Positions 33,038 through 47,448 of a DNA stretch of 64,000 nt are shown in pieces. The stretch is from Epiperipatus broadwayi (lineage: Eukaryota; Onychophora; Udeonychophora; Euonychophora; Peripatidae): contig JAQFVV010006510.1 of assembly GCA_028023455.1 (NCBI GenBank), positions 374,001 through 438,000 of the forward strand, in the 5' to 3' direction. Made by a program: the position numbers and the translations under genes. The notes beneath the pieces are model-generated. The model had not been told where the DNA came from, searched no databases, and saw nothing but the letters and a program-made list of their open reading frames with translations. Position 1 is the stretch's first letter; every line of letters begins with the position of its first letter.

Positions 33038-35404
33038 CGGGTTACCAACACAGACAGCGAGCCTTAACATTTAAAATAATTATTGAATAAGAGAATTAAG
33101 AAATAAAAAACCAAGTGTGTTTATAAAATATTTAATAATAATAGTAATAGTTTTGTTTGAATTTTAAATGAGATTATATTAATCACCTCTAGCCTTTAAC
33201 AGAGCTTAGAATTATAATAAGAGTGGTGGACCTTATTATATGCCAATGAGTATTACACAATATTATGGAATTCTATGTCTATGCCCCCAACAAGAAACTA
33301 AAAGCAGATAAAGGTATTCAGTTGTAAAGGAAATTGTTACTCTAATTTTATATGAAAGAATGGGAGATTTATTTTCACATTCACAAATCCATTCATGAAG
33401 AGCAAGATACATATTTAGGGCATAACTTTAATCTTTATTGGAAAACTTATTTACTTTGAGATAACTGAGAATTTGTTTGACTTTAATTGAAATCACTTCA
33501 TCATGAATTATGAGCATCAGAACAGGCTTTACTGGAACAGAGGGGTAACGGTGCTGATGAATTATGAGCTATAAAGTAAACATGAAAGATAATAGCTGGC
33601 CGTTGATTTAAAAGTAGTATGGCGGCTTGCATTTGATGAGTCTTACTGCCCTTTAAGATGTGGAACATGGGGAAAGCCAGGCCAAGTCATAACTAAGAAC
33701 CTTTGGTGTTCCAAATATAATATAAGCAGGGGAGGAAGTGCTTTCTTCCTTGATAATTTAAAATATCAGTAATATTAACACTGACAAGCCTACGGAGTGA
33801 AAATATTGCCCTACATCAGCAATGTTCAAAAATAATGACTTGATAGTCACCATTTTAATAATAAAACCCAATTTATTATTCAATGCTCTATGTGATGACT
33901 TGATCAAATTAATTAAAGTCAAATGAGCTTTTAACTAAAATTATTTAAAGCATTTGTAAATTATAGTAATTATGCCCCAAACATTGTGCCCTTTCTTAAT
34001 ATTAATAGATAGTAAAAACAATTTCAATGTTAATGTATTTAGTTGATTCCTTTATCGACCCTTTGTCAAAAACATTTTAACATTATATATGAATAAATAC
34101 ATATTTGTGAATATGAGAAATAGCTGGGGCATAGATTAGAAACAGAGCTAATAATTTGTTTTTAGCCAATTATAAAACTAGTAAACATTTAATAATTTAT
34201 TTCGGCTCAATGATTAATAGAACATATAAATTTAGTTCTAATGGCCGAGAATTATGAATAGACTTAATATTATATATTTGAACAAAGCAAATGGAACAAA
34301 GAAGCTCATCGAGTCGAAGGATTATTGGCATATAATTAAAAATAAACAACATTAATAAATCATACAATAAATGTATATATATAATATAATAAATGTACCA
34401 CCATAGTAAGGAAGGAAAGTTAAATTTAAAGACTAGAGATTGAGAGAATTACTAATTTAAAATAGCATAAATAAAAGGTGTTACACAGAGTATTACATTT
34501 ATAAAAGAGAAGAGCTCTTAAAGGGAGTGTAAAGTAAAGTTCAGAAACTGGCCAGAAAGTTTAAGGTTCATTATAGAAATGTATTACCCATTTCTTCGGG
34601 GTTGTTCCTTAGTTTACACATCCGGGTTGGTAAAATGTAGGCATGCATTCGGTCGATTACTTGAACAGCATTTTATTTGATTTTGGCAGCATGATTTGTC
34701 TGGAAATAATTTAGCAGCTTCATTGAAGATTTTCAGGGGACTTCAGGAACCATAGCCATATTCCTGACATTTAGTCCCTTACCAGGATATGGACACTATT
34801 TGAATTCATGATTTTAAAAAGCACAGAATTTACTGGCACTTTTCTGCAACAAAGATGGCTTCCACTTCTCCATACTTTTCAGAGCTATTTATACTGTATC
34901 TGATGCCTTCGGGCTATCCTTCTTTCATTATCTATGTTATAAAATCTACTAGTTGTTTTTAGATACATTCCTTCGATAAGGCTTTCAAAACTCATTAATT
35001 TGAATTCATTTTCTAATTAAAAAATGAATTCTTAAAATCAGAAAAATGATTTTAATTAGGAAATCCTTACATTTCAAATAAATATCTTTTTTTCTAATTA
35101 ATAAAACTTTAACTATTGTTTTGGAAAGGGAAAATCTGAAAGCTTATCAAAAGAATGTAGCTTTTAATCACTAAATTTTAAAAAAAATATTTAGAGTAAA
35201 ATCAAACATTTCCGATGCAATGAAACTTTAGAACGAATATGTACATTTAAATATTTATAAATATATATGCACAATCCACGCAGTTATAATATATATAAAT
35301 TCATGAATATTTCTATCACAAATTTATTAATAGAAATGATTAATTTAAATCTCAAGCAAGTTAATTTTATACACATTTATAAAGTTTTTCTTTATAGAAA
35401 TTAG
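33035..35404. other. Non-coding DNA, unrecognised
   Basis: It contains GC-richer patches (about 33530-33740 and 34560-34900) without usable frames. No repeat family that I can name. Confidence 0.4.
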
Positions 35405-36320
35405 CGTGGATTGAATGTATAAAGCCCCATTGCATCGGAAATTTAAGATTAGTACTAGGGTTTCAAGTGGGCTTATGGACAGGCTGCTATTTGATGACAA
35501 AATTTTATTTAGGTACTTACAACTGGATATCACTTTCAAGTGAAGGAAGATTGCAAGAATTAGAAGAAGAACTCTCTTATATTAAATGGAATATTATTGG
35601 ACTTTGGGAAGTTAGATGAAAAGGTGAAGAGACAATTGATTTAAAAAGTGGACATATATTCTATTATAAAGGCACAAATATTGGAAATACAAGTGGAGGT
35701 GGATTCATTATAAATAGAAAGTGGAAGAACAATATTGTGGAGATTTATGGTGTACCAGACAGAGTGGCAAGATTAGTTATACAACTTAATAGCAGATACC
35801 AAATGCAGATAATTCAGGTTTATGCCCCAACAAGTTCTCATAGTGATGAAGTAGTAGAAGATTTTTACATGAATGTACAAAAGGCTTTTTATCAGAGTAA
35901 ACAACATTTTAAAATTGTTATGGGAGACTTTAATGCTAGAATTGGAAAACAAATGAAAGATGAAAGTGCTGTAGGTAATTTTGGTTATGGTAATAGAAAT
36001 GAGAGAGGGCATAGACTTGTGGGGGTTGCAGAAAAAGAAAAAAAACTTTATATTATAAATTCTTTTTTTTGAGAAAATAACATTTTAAAATTGTTATGGG
36101 AGACTTTAATGCTAGAATTGGAAAACAAATGAAAGATGAAAGTGCTGTAGGTAATTTTGGTTATGGTAATAGAAATGAGAGAGGGCATAGACTTGTGAGG
36201 GTTGCAGAAAAAGAAAAAAACTTTATATTATAAATTCTTTTTTTTTGAGAAAAATGTTAAAAGGAAATGGACATAGAAGCATCCAAATGAAGGTACAGTA
36301 GAATTGAATTATATTTTGAC
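35405..36320 (+). pseudogene. RTE endonuclease (APE) domain
   Basis: The frame reads LGTYNWISLSSEGRLQELEE, then NIIGLWEVR, stop, then SGHIFYYKGT, NTSGGGFIINRKWKN, QIIQVYAPTSSHSDEVVEDF, IVMGDFNARIG and NFGYGNRNERGHRLV. These are the ordered APE motifs: the start strand (normally 'N.RTL'), the 'E.R' catalytic Glu (kept in WEVR), GGG.., 'QVYAPT' and 'GDFNA.IG' (active-site Asp and Asn kept). An in-frame stop follows WEVR. A duplicated block breaks the frame after INSFF. The final 'SDH' motif appears beyond the duplication as TTGSDHQLVRW (about 36369-36401). Confidence 0.8.
35903..36253 (+). repeat. 176-bp tandem duplication in the RTE endonuclease
   Basis: 35903-36078 and 36079-36253 are near-identical. 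The unit spans the GDFNA.IG catalytic motif through the poly-T and gagaa at its end. The copies differ by a substitution and by one base in an A-run, so they lie in different frames. This is a recent unequal-exchange or replication-slippage event. Confidence 0.9.
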
Positions 36321-36429
36321 TAACAGGAAATACATATTTTAAGATTGTAATGTTCTTAATAGATTTACCACAGGAAGTGATCATCAATTAGTAAGGTGGA
36401 GGATACATGTTAATGTAAAACTAGAAAGA

Positions 36430-38560
36430 CGAAAATTGTTAAAAAAAACAATATTTACAGTTAATATTCCTAATCTTCAGAAACATTCTAATGAATTTAA
36501 ATTAGAACTTACAAACCAGTTTCAAGTACTAGTAGATTTTGAACATGATTCAGATTTGAATGAAATTAATATGAAAATAACTGATACACTTATAAAAACT
36601 GCAACAAAGATAGCTGGTAAAAAAGCAGCAATTTACCAATAAAATTTCTACCAAGACTAGAGATTTTATGAAGAAAAGAAGAAATATGACGATATACAAA
36701 AATGATCCATTAAAAAGAATTGAAAATCTCTAATTTTGTAAAATGGTGTGGAAAAGAGTTGAAACTGTTATAAGAAAGTATAACTGTGAACTAGCAAGAA
36801 AAGCTATAGAAGATAATAAAAGTCTTAAGAATGTAAAACAACATTTTGGTATTGGTAGGAAATTTAAATCTGCAATAAGAAAAAAAGATTGAATTATTAC
36901 TAAAAAGAGAGATGACATCATAAAATTGGTAGAACATTTTTATCAAGAATTATATAGTAATAAAGAATAAGTACCTCCTATATCTATTACATCTTCCGAA
37001 TTGCCCAGAATTTTAAATAAAGAAGTGAGAAATGCAATTAAATGTATGAAGAAAGGAAAGGCTCCAGGTGATGATGGAATTATAATTGATATATTAAAAG
37101 AAGCAGGTGAAGAAACAGAAATTTTTTTAGCAAAGTTATATACCAAATGTCTAAATGATAAAGATGTACCGGATGATTGGAAGAATGCAGTAATAATATT
37201 AATATTTAAAAAAGGTGATAAAGAAGATATTAGAAATTACAGACCTATCAGCCCTTTATCAGTTTTACATAAAATTTTTACCAAGATAATTACAACTCGT
37301 CTACAGAGAACATTGGATTTCCACCAACCAAGAGAACAAGCTGGATTTAAAAGTGGTTTTAGTACAGTAGATCATATTCAGGTACTGAGAGAAGTTATAG
37401 AAAGGACAAATGAATATGAGTTGTCATTATGTTTTGGATTTGTAGATTATGAAAAGGCATTTGTTTTTATAAACATTTCTTCAGTGATTAAGGCATTGGA
37501 TCATCAAGGTATAGATCCAGGATATTGTCATATTTTAAAGAATATTTATAAAAATGCAACAGCAACAATTAGATTACATAATGTTAAATATTACAGTTTA
37601 CAAACATCGCACTATAAAAAAAATGATTTATTTACATAATGATACTAGGAAAGTCAACATTGAGAAAGGTGTAAGACAAAGTGACTCCATATCTCCAAAA
37701 CTTTTTACAGCAGTGCTGCAAGAAATATTTTGTGGATTAAAATGGGAAACTAAAGGAGTGAAAGTAAATGGAGAATATTTAAGTCATTTAGATTTCACAG
37801 ATGATGTAGTTGTTTTCGCAAATAATGCTTTAGAGCTGCAGGAAATGTTGCAGGAGTTATCAGATGAAAGTAGAAAAGTAGGACTAAAGATAATTGTTAA
37901 AAAGACTAAAGTAATGTTTAATTGATTTGCTCATAATATGAAAATAAAGATTGATTATGATGAATTAGAAGAAGTTAACAGTTACAAATACCTTGGTCAT
38001 ATTATTAATACAGATGGAAACATAATGGAGGAAATTAATCATAGAATTAAACTTGGTTGGAGTGCTTTTGGTAGAAGTAACTTGGTACTAAAAGGAAATA
38101 TGCCTATGTGTTTGAAAAGGAAGGTTTTTAACAAATGTGTTTTACCAGTTCTTTCTTATGGATCTGAAACTTGGACACTCAATAGAAGGGCAATACAGAG
38201 ACTTCAGACCACTCAAAGAAGTATGGAGAGATGTATGTTGGGAGTAACAAAAAGAGATCGAAAAGGCAATGTATGGGTAAGAGAACAAACAGGTGTTACT
38301 GACCTCATTAAAAAAATTAAAAGATTGAAGTGGAGTTGGGCTGGACATATTGCTGGAAGAAATGATAATAGATATTACAATTGAAATTTTAAACTGGATT
38401 CCAAGAGATTGTAAAAAACCCAGAAAGAGACCACATGTGAGATGGATGAATGAAATAAGAAAGTGTGCAGGGGTGATGTGGAGAAGAAAAGCTAAAGATC
38501 GAAGAAGATGGATTAAACTTGGAGAGACCTTCATCCTGCAGTGGATTGATAATGGTTGAT
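36430..38560 (+). pseudogene. RTE reverse transcriptase and C-terminal domain
   Basis: After a linker (36436-36642), the 212-codon frame at 37001-37639 gives MKKGKAPGDDGIIIDILKEA, DDWKNAVIILIFKKGDKED, NYRPISPLSVLHKIFTKII, REQAGFKSGFSTVDHI and FVDYEKAF (motif A). Next come KGVRQSDSISPKLFTAVLQE (motif B, with RQGD changed to RQSD) and HLDFTDDVVVFANN (motif C; the FADD box reads FTDD, both Asp kept). NSYKYLGHIINTDGN, LSYGSETWTLNRRAIQRLQT, RCMLGVTKRDRKGNVWVREQ and WSWAGHIAGRNDN follow, the hallmark thumb and C-terminal end of RTE/BovB-like elements. Stops near 36640, 36891 and 37922 and the 58-bp insertion inactivate it. Confidence 0.85.
37574..37640. repeat. Small insertion with 9-bp flanking duplication in the RT
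   Basis: The word ttacataat occurs at 37574-37582 and again at 37632-37640. Removing the 58 bp from 37583 to 37640 restores a continuous family-like reading across TIRLHN...DTRK. The insert is therefore a tiny mobile or filler sequence flanked by a 9-bp target duplication. It shows no strong terminal inverted repeats. Confidence 0.7.
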
Positions 38561-38577
38561 AATGATGATGATGATAT

Positions 38578-39347
38578 TAAGATAGCAATTCTTCATACTT
38601 TAATGGACAGTCTTCAATCCACTCCACACTCCAACTCTTCACCTGTCCAGCCAATTGAAAATCTAATGATGGAATGCTCAAAGGCCATCCTGAGTCTGAT
38701 ATTCTTGTCATTGGGAGAAATTTTCCAACATGAAAACTTAGACTATCCAAGCAGATCATTTTAGAGTACTTTTGTAAAATCTCTTACATATTTGTAAATA
38801 GTAAGGGAAGCAAAAATTCCTTTGTAAATTTAACTTAGTTTAAAGTAAATATTTTACAATCAATTAAAATTAAAAAAAAAAAACAAGAACCAAATAGTTT
38901 ATTTGTTTATAGTTCAATTATTTTAATTTTGTTGTGAATTTAAATTGTATCATTTGATCACCAATCAGTATTTTAAAATGATTATCAATCAATCTCTCTA
39001 ACAATCACTTTCTCGGTTTTTTGTATACTTTTGAAATCCAGATTAAAACTTCACCTGCATATTATCATCTCTACTAGCAATATCTAGCTCATACCTGTTT
39101 GTTCTCTGATCCAAATTATTTTGCTTTCAATCCCTTATTGTTATTTCCCATAATTTGTTATACCTCTTACTTTATTAAATAGCGTAAAGTCTCTGAATAG
39201 CTCTGGTTAAGATTACTGATAAAACCTCTCTAATAAAAACCTTCCATTTCAAATACCTAGACAATATTATTTAATTTAAAATGTAATGTTTGATAATAGT
39301 AATTATCGTTATTAATTAAAATTATTAATTAACAAAAACTCATTCGT
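38578..39347. other. Non-coding DNA, partly GC-richer
   Basis: The first 190 bp after the RTE tail (38578-38765) are of balanced composition, with open frames on both strands but no recognisable motif. The rest is AT-rich. Confidence 0.4.
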
Positions 39348-39460
39348 CTTGCGTTGTTAGCCGAGAGGTATCGCAGTCGCCATGCAAGCAAGTAGTTGAT
39401 TGCAGACGGTTGTGGGTTCGCGTCCCGGCCGATGCTATGACACATGGAAAAAAAAAAAAA
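39348..39460 (+). repeat. tRNA-derived SINE, family B
   Basis: It starts ttgcgttgttagccgagagg (box A-like TTAGCCGAGAGG), continues ccatgcaagcaagtagttga, and contains gtgggttcgcgtcccggccg (box B GGTTCGCGTCC), then gatgctatgacacatgg and an A13 tail. Both Pol III promoter boxes are close to consensus, so it is probably the best preserved copy here. No clear target-site duplication. Confidence 0.85.
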
Positions 39461-42400
39461 TCCCTTTATATATTTATATACACTGTTGCTTGAAAAAAAT
39501 GTTTAAATATATATAAAGGAAAACAATTAGGAATTATTTTAGAAGCCCAAAAGATATTTTGTTAATAGCAATTTTCTTTTAGTTTCTTAAAAACTGCAAG
39601 CATATACAGGGTATAAAAGTATTTACCTTAAGGGAAAATACCATTTACTTGTCGTTAATCTAATTTTTGTTTCTTTATTGGGAACAATTTAAAACAAAAT
39701 TATAAGTGTTTTTCCTAAAGATTAGATAAACATTTTACTTCTTTTTGTGATAAAATGTATATTTCATTATAGATAATTTTCTATAAATTATCAGTCACTA
39801 ACTTTTTATTATTAAATAAAAATATTTTTCAAATATTAAGTTATGTTAAATCGTGAACGCAGGTATTTTTAAATTTTTTTATAATAAATAACAATTGGTT
39901 AGAAATGAATGAATATTGAGTCTTCATATATTAAAAGGTCACTAAACTATATATACCAATTACTATTTTTACATAATGGAGACGAATATCCATAAGTGGA
40001 GATGTTACCTCATAATATAAAACAAATCTCATTTAGTTAAGCTGGATTAATTATGAATAAATATTTTAGTAGATTTTACTTCATGTATAGTAAGATGTGG
40101 GAAAATCAATAGAAAGTCATTTTGAAATAAAAATGGAATGAAACATATAACCAAAATGAAACAGGAAAAATATTATATAATTATTTTGACTGTTTATAGT
40201 GGGTCTAAATACATTTCAAGCAACATTATATAAAAAGTGACTTCTGAAGAATATATTACTTGGATATAAAAGAGGTCCATATATTATTTCAAATAGATGT
40301 TTTACTAAAATAATTGTTAATAGAAAACACAAAGTACAGAGATTGTGTTCTGAATCAGCAATATATAAAGAACAAAGGCTCCAAACTTACAATGTAAAAA
40401 ATAATCGGGGGAAATCTAGTTTATGCAATTATTTATTTTAGGACAAACAGACTCCTGAACAAGTAGTCAAATGATATGATATTATTTTATAGCATAAAGT
40501 GTGATGTATAAATTTGTTAAGACTGGGGTTATTTAGGTTCTTAAAAAGAATACATAATAAATGTTCTAGTCTATGTTTTACATGTGAATGGTCGTGGGTC
40601 AGTCAATGTATATGTTTTTAATGCTCATTGATAAATCGAAGATTACAACTCTGAACAGAAATGGTTATACAAAAATGTAAAAACAGAAAAATGTTAGAGT
40701 CAATTTTTGTAAAAGCTAGTCATAATTAGACTTAAACTGCAACCATTATCTAAGATTTGAGATAATAATTTATAAATAATTTTGTTTGCACTTCAAACTA
40801 TTCAAAAATCAATTATTAATTTACATCCAGCACCATCATGGGTTGTTGTATAAGATAAATTTTAGTGTGTCCTCACTCTCATCCCTTAAATAAATTTTGT
40901 TAAATAAATTTTGTAAAATTTAATCAAAACAAATTCTATAAATTTTCATTTAATAAAAAATATAAAAGCAGTAGAACATTAAAAAATTATAAATATTTAC
41001 ATTATTTAAACATTTACCTTTTACTTTACATATTAACTCTTCTGATTTTGGCAGCCACAAAACAACTTATAGAAAATTTTTCTCCTATGGTAAATAATGA
41101 CAAGCTTCTGAAAATATTCAGCAAGATCATATTTTTTAGATCCTTCTTCTGTGATAATCAGGGGACTTCCTAAACAGGTTTCATAAGCTTATGATCTTTG
41201 CCAGATGAAATTTCCATCTCACTTAAATGCAGTTACAAACAAACTATGTGTGGTTATACTACCTCAAGCAAAGATCAGAGCTAAGGATTGTCAATGTACT
41301 AAGCCTATCTCCATCATTCCTGTATTAATTTTAGTGGGCTTGAACTAAAAAAGAAAAAGAGTGAGAATACTGTAGTGAGAAATGCTGTACATGTAGTTAA
41401 AATGAAAATGTTGCATAAGTATATACTCCCATTGTTATAGTTATTATAAGATGACTGATGGTGTGAGAGTCTTATAATAACTTAAAGTGACTGAAAAAAT
41501 ATAACAGACTGTTCTTATAAGAAACATTACCCAGCTTTTTATGAACCAGCATACTATATTCCAAAGCAGCAGGAGTTCTTGGCCAGTCACTGTTTATTTG
41601 ATATTGGCAGTTAACTTTCATATATCTAAAGACCACTCCACTAACGCCACCTAACATTCCTTTTTATATGACATTAATAATACATATATATGTTTTAAAC
41701 TATTTTGTATTATTATTTGAATTAATTACTTTCAGTTTCTTTTTTCTCAGAAATAATTGCATTTTTTCTATTAATCTATAATTAATTATATTTTTATTAT
41801 TTTTTTATAAATGTGGATTATTATTTAACTTTTAAGAAAAATCACATTTGATGAGCATTTCTTAAGTGTAAAGATACATTTTTTTAAAATAAATTTTTAT
41901 TTATTTATTTATAATTGGGTTAAGTTGTTATGTAATTTTAACATTCTCCAAATATTTTTCTATTTATTTATACAATAATAATTATTCATTAAAACCAGTC
42001 ATCACTTAGACAATCCTGATATCAATAAAAGTCAAACAATTTCAAACCGTTGTCAAGGCAATCTCCTTTTAATAATAAAGGTGGAATATAATAAATATGT
42101 ATTTTTTACAATAAATCTTCATTACCTAAAACAATTTTATTTAGACTGACCATTCATTCTATATTGTTTAGGTTTTTGTTCTATTTAAAAAGGTTATATG
42201 GTTTTATATAAAAATGTATATAATAATTTTTAAAAGGAATGAAACTTTTGACAAAGATAAAGATTTGTAAAAGGTAAATTTGGCAATATAGGTAATAATC
42301 ATAGGTTGTGAAATTATATTATTTTTTGGAAAAAAATATAAAGTCAAAAAAATACACTGATAATATGTTTAGAGGTAATGAAATTTTAAAATAGATGCTA

Positions 42401-42617
42401 TCTTCATCTGTGAAAAGTGAGAAAATGATGATATAAGAAAAATGACTTCGATCAATAATCCCAAAAAAGATGGATTTAAAAATGCATAGAAAATGAAGCA
42501 AAAGATTTTAAAAATTAGATAGATTATTTGTATTGATGTAAAGAATTTTTTTTGGAATATCTACTTAGTCTAAGCTCATTATATATTTATTGAAATTTAT
42601 AATAAAACACACTAAAT
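39461..42617. other. AT-rich non-coding DNA
   Basis: A somewhat GC-richer segment at about 41040-41360 and 41470-41660 has short open frames (for example 41472-41657 minus) without known motifs. Otherwise nothing recognised. Confidence 0.4.
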
Positions 42618-43149
42618 CAGTAGTATTTAATCTATGGGTCACAACCCCAAATTAGGTCACGAAAATTAGGGTCGCAAGATGAATGAAAAAAATTGTAAAT
42701 AAATAGAATTGATTACAAAAAATCATTGACAAAAAGATTTGGAGAAAAAATATTAATTTTTAAAATGTGAAATTTCATTAAATTCTAAAAGATTACTCTA
42801 TTTTAAAAACAATGACTTCAAAGAGTTAGAGGTTTGGATATGTCTCAGATGACTTTGTGTAACATTGCTTTCAGCAAATCACATGACTTAGCAAACAAGT
42901 GATGACAGTACATATTTTATTTACATCATCATCATGGCACATTAGTGAGTTTAATTATTATTTTAGTATAAAATTTATTTTTTAACTTAGTAATTGTGAT
43001 AAACAGACTGCTTTTAAAGTTATAAATTTGATGAACTTTCATGAATAAGTAGTTAAAATAGAGACAATGAAGAAACAAATGGTGAGAAAAGTACTTTGAT
43101 TTTGGCCGCTTTGGTTCTATAGAGTTGAGACATAAAAAAGTAAAAGCAA

Positions 43150-44940
<1,791 letters not shown>

Positions 44941-45469
44941 ATCTCATTAAATATTTTCCTTTTGTAGTTTTTTAAAACTGAATTTTTTTAAGCTCCTACA
45001 TGTTATACACCATATTTTAATTTAACTAGCTATAAATGATTAAAAATAGTCGATTTTTCAATCTAATATTTTGGTAACTATAGAATTGATTTTCAGTTTA
45101 TTGTACTCTATTGATACTTATGTTTATTTTGGTATGAAATAAAAAAATAAATTAACATCTTCCTAATTTTTAATATTACCTAGTCCTAGTTTTTGAGCAA
45201 TTAGAATTAGATTATTGATTTTTTAAGGTTGGGTCAGTAGGTTACTTGAATACCAAATAATTCTGTAATATTTATGTGAATATAAATAGTGTATTTAATT
45301 ACATCTTTAATTTTTATTGCTTTTTTTCTGTTTCTTTGTGTTGATGACAAGTCCTTACTTATTAAAAAACTATGAGTTGTTTAAAACATTTGTAGTTTAG
45401 ATAAAACTTTTCAAATAATCATTAGCAGCCATTCATAGTGAATGAAAACCAGACCATTCCAACTATAGA

Positions 45470-45471
45470 AA

Positions 45472-45561
<90 letters not shown>

Positions 45562-45816
45562 AAGTGGTAGTAGTAGTGGTAGTAGTAGTAGGAGAAGGAG
45601 GAGTAGGAGGAAGAGTAGTAGTAGTAGTAGTAGTAGTGGTGGTTGTAGTGGTGGTAGTGGTCATGGTAGTGGTAGTGGTAGTAGTGGTGAAAGTGGTGGT
45701 GGTAGTAATAGTAGTAGTAGCAGTAGCAGTAGCAGCAGCAGTAACAGTAGCAGTAGTAGTAGCAGTAGTCATAATAGTAGTAGTAGTCATAATATTAATA
45801 GTAGTAATAATAATAA

Positions 45817-45849
<33 letters not shown>

Positions 45850-46222
45850 TGGTAGGGGTAGTGGTAGTGGTGGTGTGGTGGTGGTGGCGGTGGTAGTGGT
45901 AGTGGTAGTAGTAGTAGAAGTAGGAGTAGTAGTAGTGGTAGTGGTAGTAGTGGTAGTAGTAGTAGTAGTCGTAGTTGTAGTAGTAGTAGTCATAGTCATA
46001 GTAGTAGTCGTAGTAGTCATAGTAGTAGTAGTAGTCATATTCGTAGTAGTAGTAGTCGTAGTAGTCATAGTCGTAGTAGTAGTAGTCATAGTAGTAGTAG
46101 TCATAGTAATCATAGTCGTAGTAGTAGTAGTAGTCATAGTAGTAGTAGTAGTAGTAGTCATAGTAGTAGTAGTAGTAATAGTAGTAGTAGTAGTAGTAAT
46201 AGTTGTAATAATAATAGTAGTA
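45470..46222. repeat. Long (AGT)n / (ACT)n array
   Basis: About 750 bp of trinucleotide repeat. A pure AGT block (45470-45560) is followed by mixed AGT/GGT/AGC/AAT and AGT/CAT/CGT interrupted blocks. Open frames on both strands (poly-Val, poly-Thr, poly-Ser, poly-Tyr) are artefacts of the repeat, not genes. The graded interruptions give several higher-order subunits. Confidence 0.95.
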
Positions 46223-46311
46223 ATAATAATAATAAAATATTAGTGATAAGTTTATTATTTTATAAACAACATAGAAACATAATTATGTCCACATGCATCA
46301 CTTGATGTTTT

Positions 46312-46388
<77 letters not shown>

Positions 46389-46492
46389 TGTAATAATAAT
46401 AGTAATAATAATAATAAAATATTAGTAATAAGTTTATTATTTTATAAACAACATAGAAACACAATTATGTCCACATGCATCACTTGATGTTT
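46200..46492. repeat. Direct repeat: unique 105-bp unit plus (AGT)n
   Basis: The unit starting ttgtaataataatagtagta, with ataagtttattattttataa and tgtccacatgcatcacttga, occurs at 46200-46312 and again at 46386-46492 with few differences. A pure (AGT)n block of about 75 bp (46313-46388) separates them. The microsatellite and its unique flank were therefore duplicated together. Confidence 0.9.
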
Positions 46493-47332
46493 TTTTAGTC
46501 TCTTTATTTGATATCTGGAAATGCAGTTTGTAATGTCTACAATAAGATTTTCTTTAAACATATTTCAAACTTTTACCAAATTGGGTCTTTGCATTGGATT
46601 TTATCTTCAATCATATCTTCTCAACAAAAGCAATTAATATATCAGCTCTTTAAAGTGATACCACGACAGGATTTGACCCCATAAAAATACGTTTTAAGAA
46701 AATCTACTGTCTTTGAATGACTTGATATGCATAATTCAAGAACGTTGTGATTTTATATTAGTAGACTGCATAGTATTACATCCAGAAAACTGGAAAACAT
46801 ATGTATTAATAATTATGATCCTGCTGTCATAATTTTAGAATTTATAGAGCATTCTTAAATACTTTTTTTAATATCTTTATATATTGTTTATAAAGGATTT
46901 TAGCCTCACTTTTGACGATAAACTGGATAACATAACTTTATAAACAAAGAATTTAGTTGCAGTAATTATATCGTTATAATAAAATATATTATCTTTTAAC
47001 TTATTAAATAAAGTGGCAGCACATCACTGTGTCTGTCTTGCATGTCAACATAAAAGTTTATCTTTGCTCTGAAAAAGCTAACAAGATATTTAATTTGATT
47101 CAAAATTTTAAGCTCAAAACCATATAGATTAAAAGTTGGTGAATTTGATTCTTTTTTGTCAAAACAAATTAGTAAAGTAGGTAAAAATTTTAATTTTTAA
47201 TTAATAAACCGAAATTTTAAGTTTCTTTTTAAAACACTAAAAACATTTTTTTGAACTGAAAACATAATGCTGAAATATCGAATAATATAAATTCTAGTTT
47301 TATGATGAAAATAATTTAACTTCATAAAAATA
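46493..47332. other. AT-rich non-coding DNA
   Basis: Nothing recognised. Confidence 0.5.
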
Positions 47333-47433
47333 GTCAAGCGTTGGTGACCCTGTGGTTAGCGTAGCTGCCTTCCAAGCAGCTGGCCCAGGTTTACTTCCTA
47401 GTCAATGCTTTGTCACATGAGAAAGAAAAAAAA
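47333..47433 (+). repeat. tRNA-derived SINE, family D, with target-site duplications
   Basis: ccctgtggttagcgtagctg gives a box A and cccaggtttacttcctagtc a decayed box B; the tail is tttgtcacatgagaaag plus an A-run. It is flanked by a perfect 15-bp target-site duplication, aacttcataaaaata, at 47318-47332 and 47434-47448. Retroposition is therefore clear and fairly recent. Confidence 0.9.
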
Positions 47434-47448
47434 AACTTCATAAAAATA

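Larger units (their letters stand above)
35405..38577 (+). mobile_element. RTE-type non-LTR retrotransposon, broken
   Basis: About 3.2 kb, close to the length of RTE elements. It encodes, in order, an APE-like endonuclease, a linker and a reverse transcriptase with its C-terminal domain, all in one orientation. The 3' end runs into a short (ATG/GAT)n simple repeat (38558-38577), the type of tail RTE-clade elements use instead of poly-A. The coding region is split by stops, a 176-bp tandem duplication (35903-36253) and a 58-bp insertion in the RT (37583-37640). The 5' limit is uncertain: similarity to the usual N-terminus begins near 35405. Confidence 0.8.

Noticed and set aside
35210-35443. 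14-bp inverted words tttccgatgcaatg / cattgcatcggaaa flanking the RTE start.
   Set aside because: Short and isolated; the second word lies within the coding start of the RTE element, so no separate element is supported.
39348-39460. A genuine tRNA gene.
   Set aside because: Box A and box B are present, but the acceptor arms do not pair and the unit ends in an A-run and has sister copies, as a SINE does.
41472-41657. Minus-strand frame MLGGVSGVVFRYMKVN as a small gene.
   Set aside because: No known motif and no supporting context; similar frames occur by chance in this region.
45422-46243. Long open frames of poly-Val, poly-Thr, poly-Ser or poly-Leu on both strands.
   Set aside because: They are translations of the AGT/ACT trinucleotide array in different frames, not genes.
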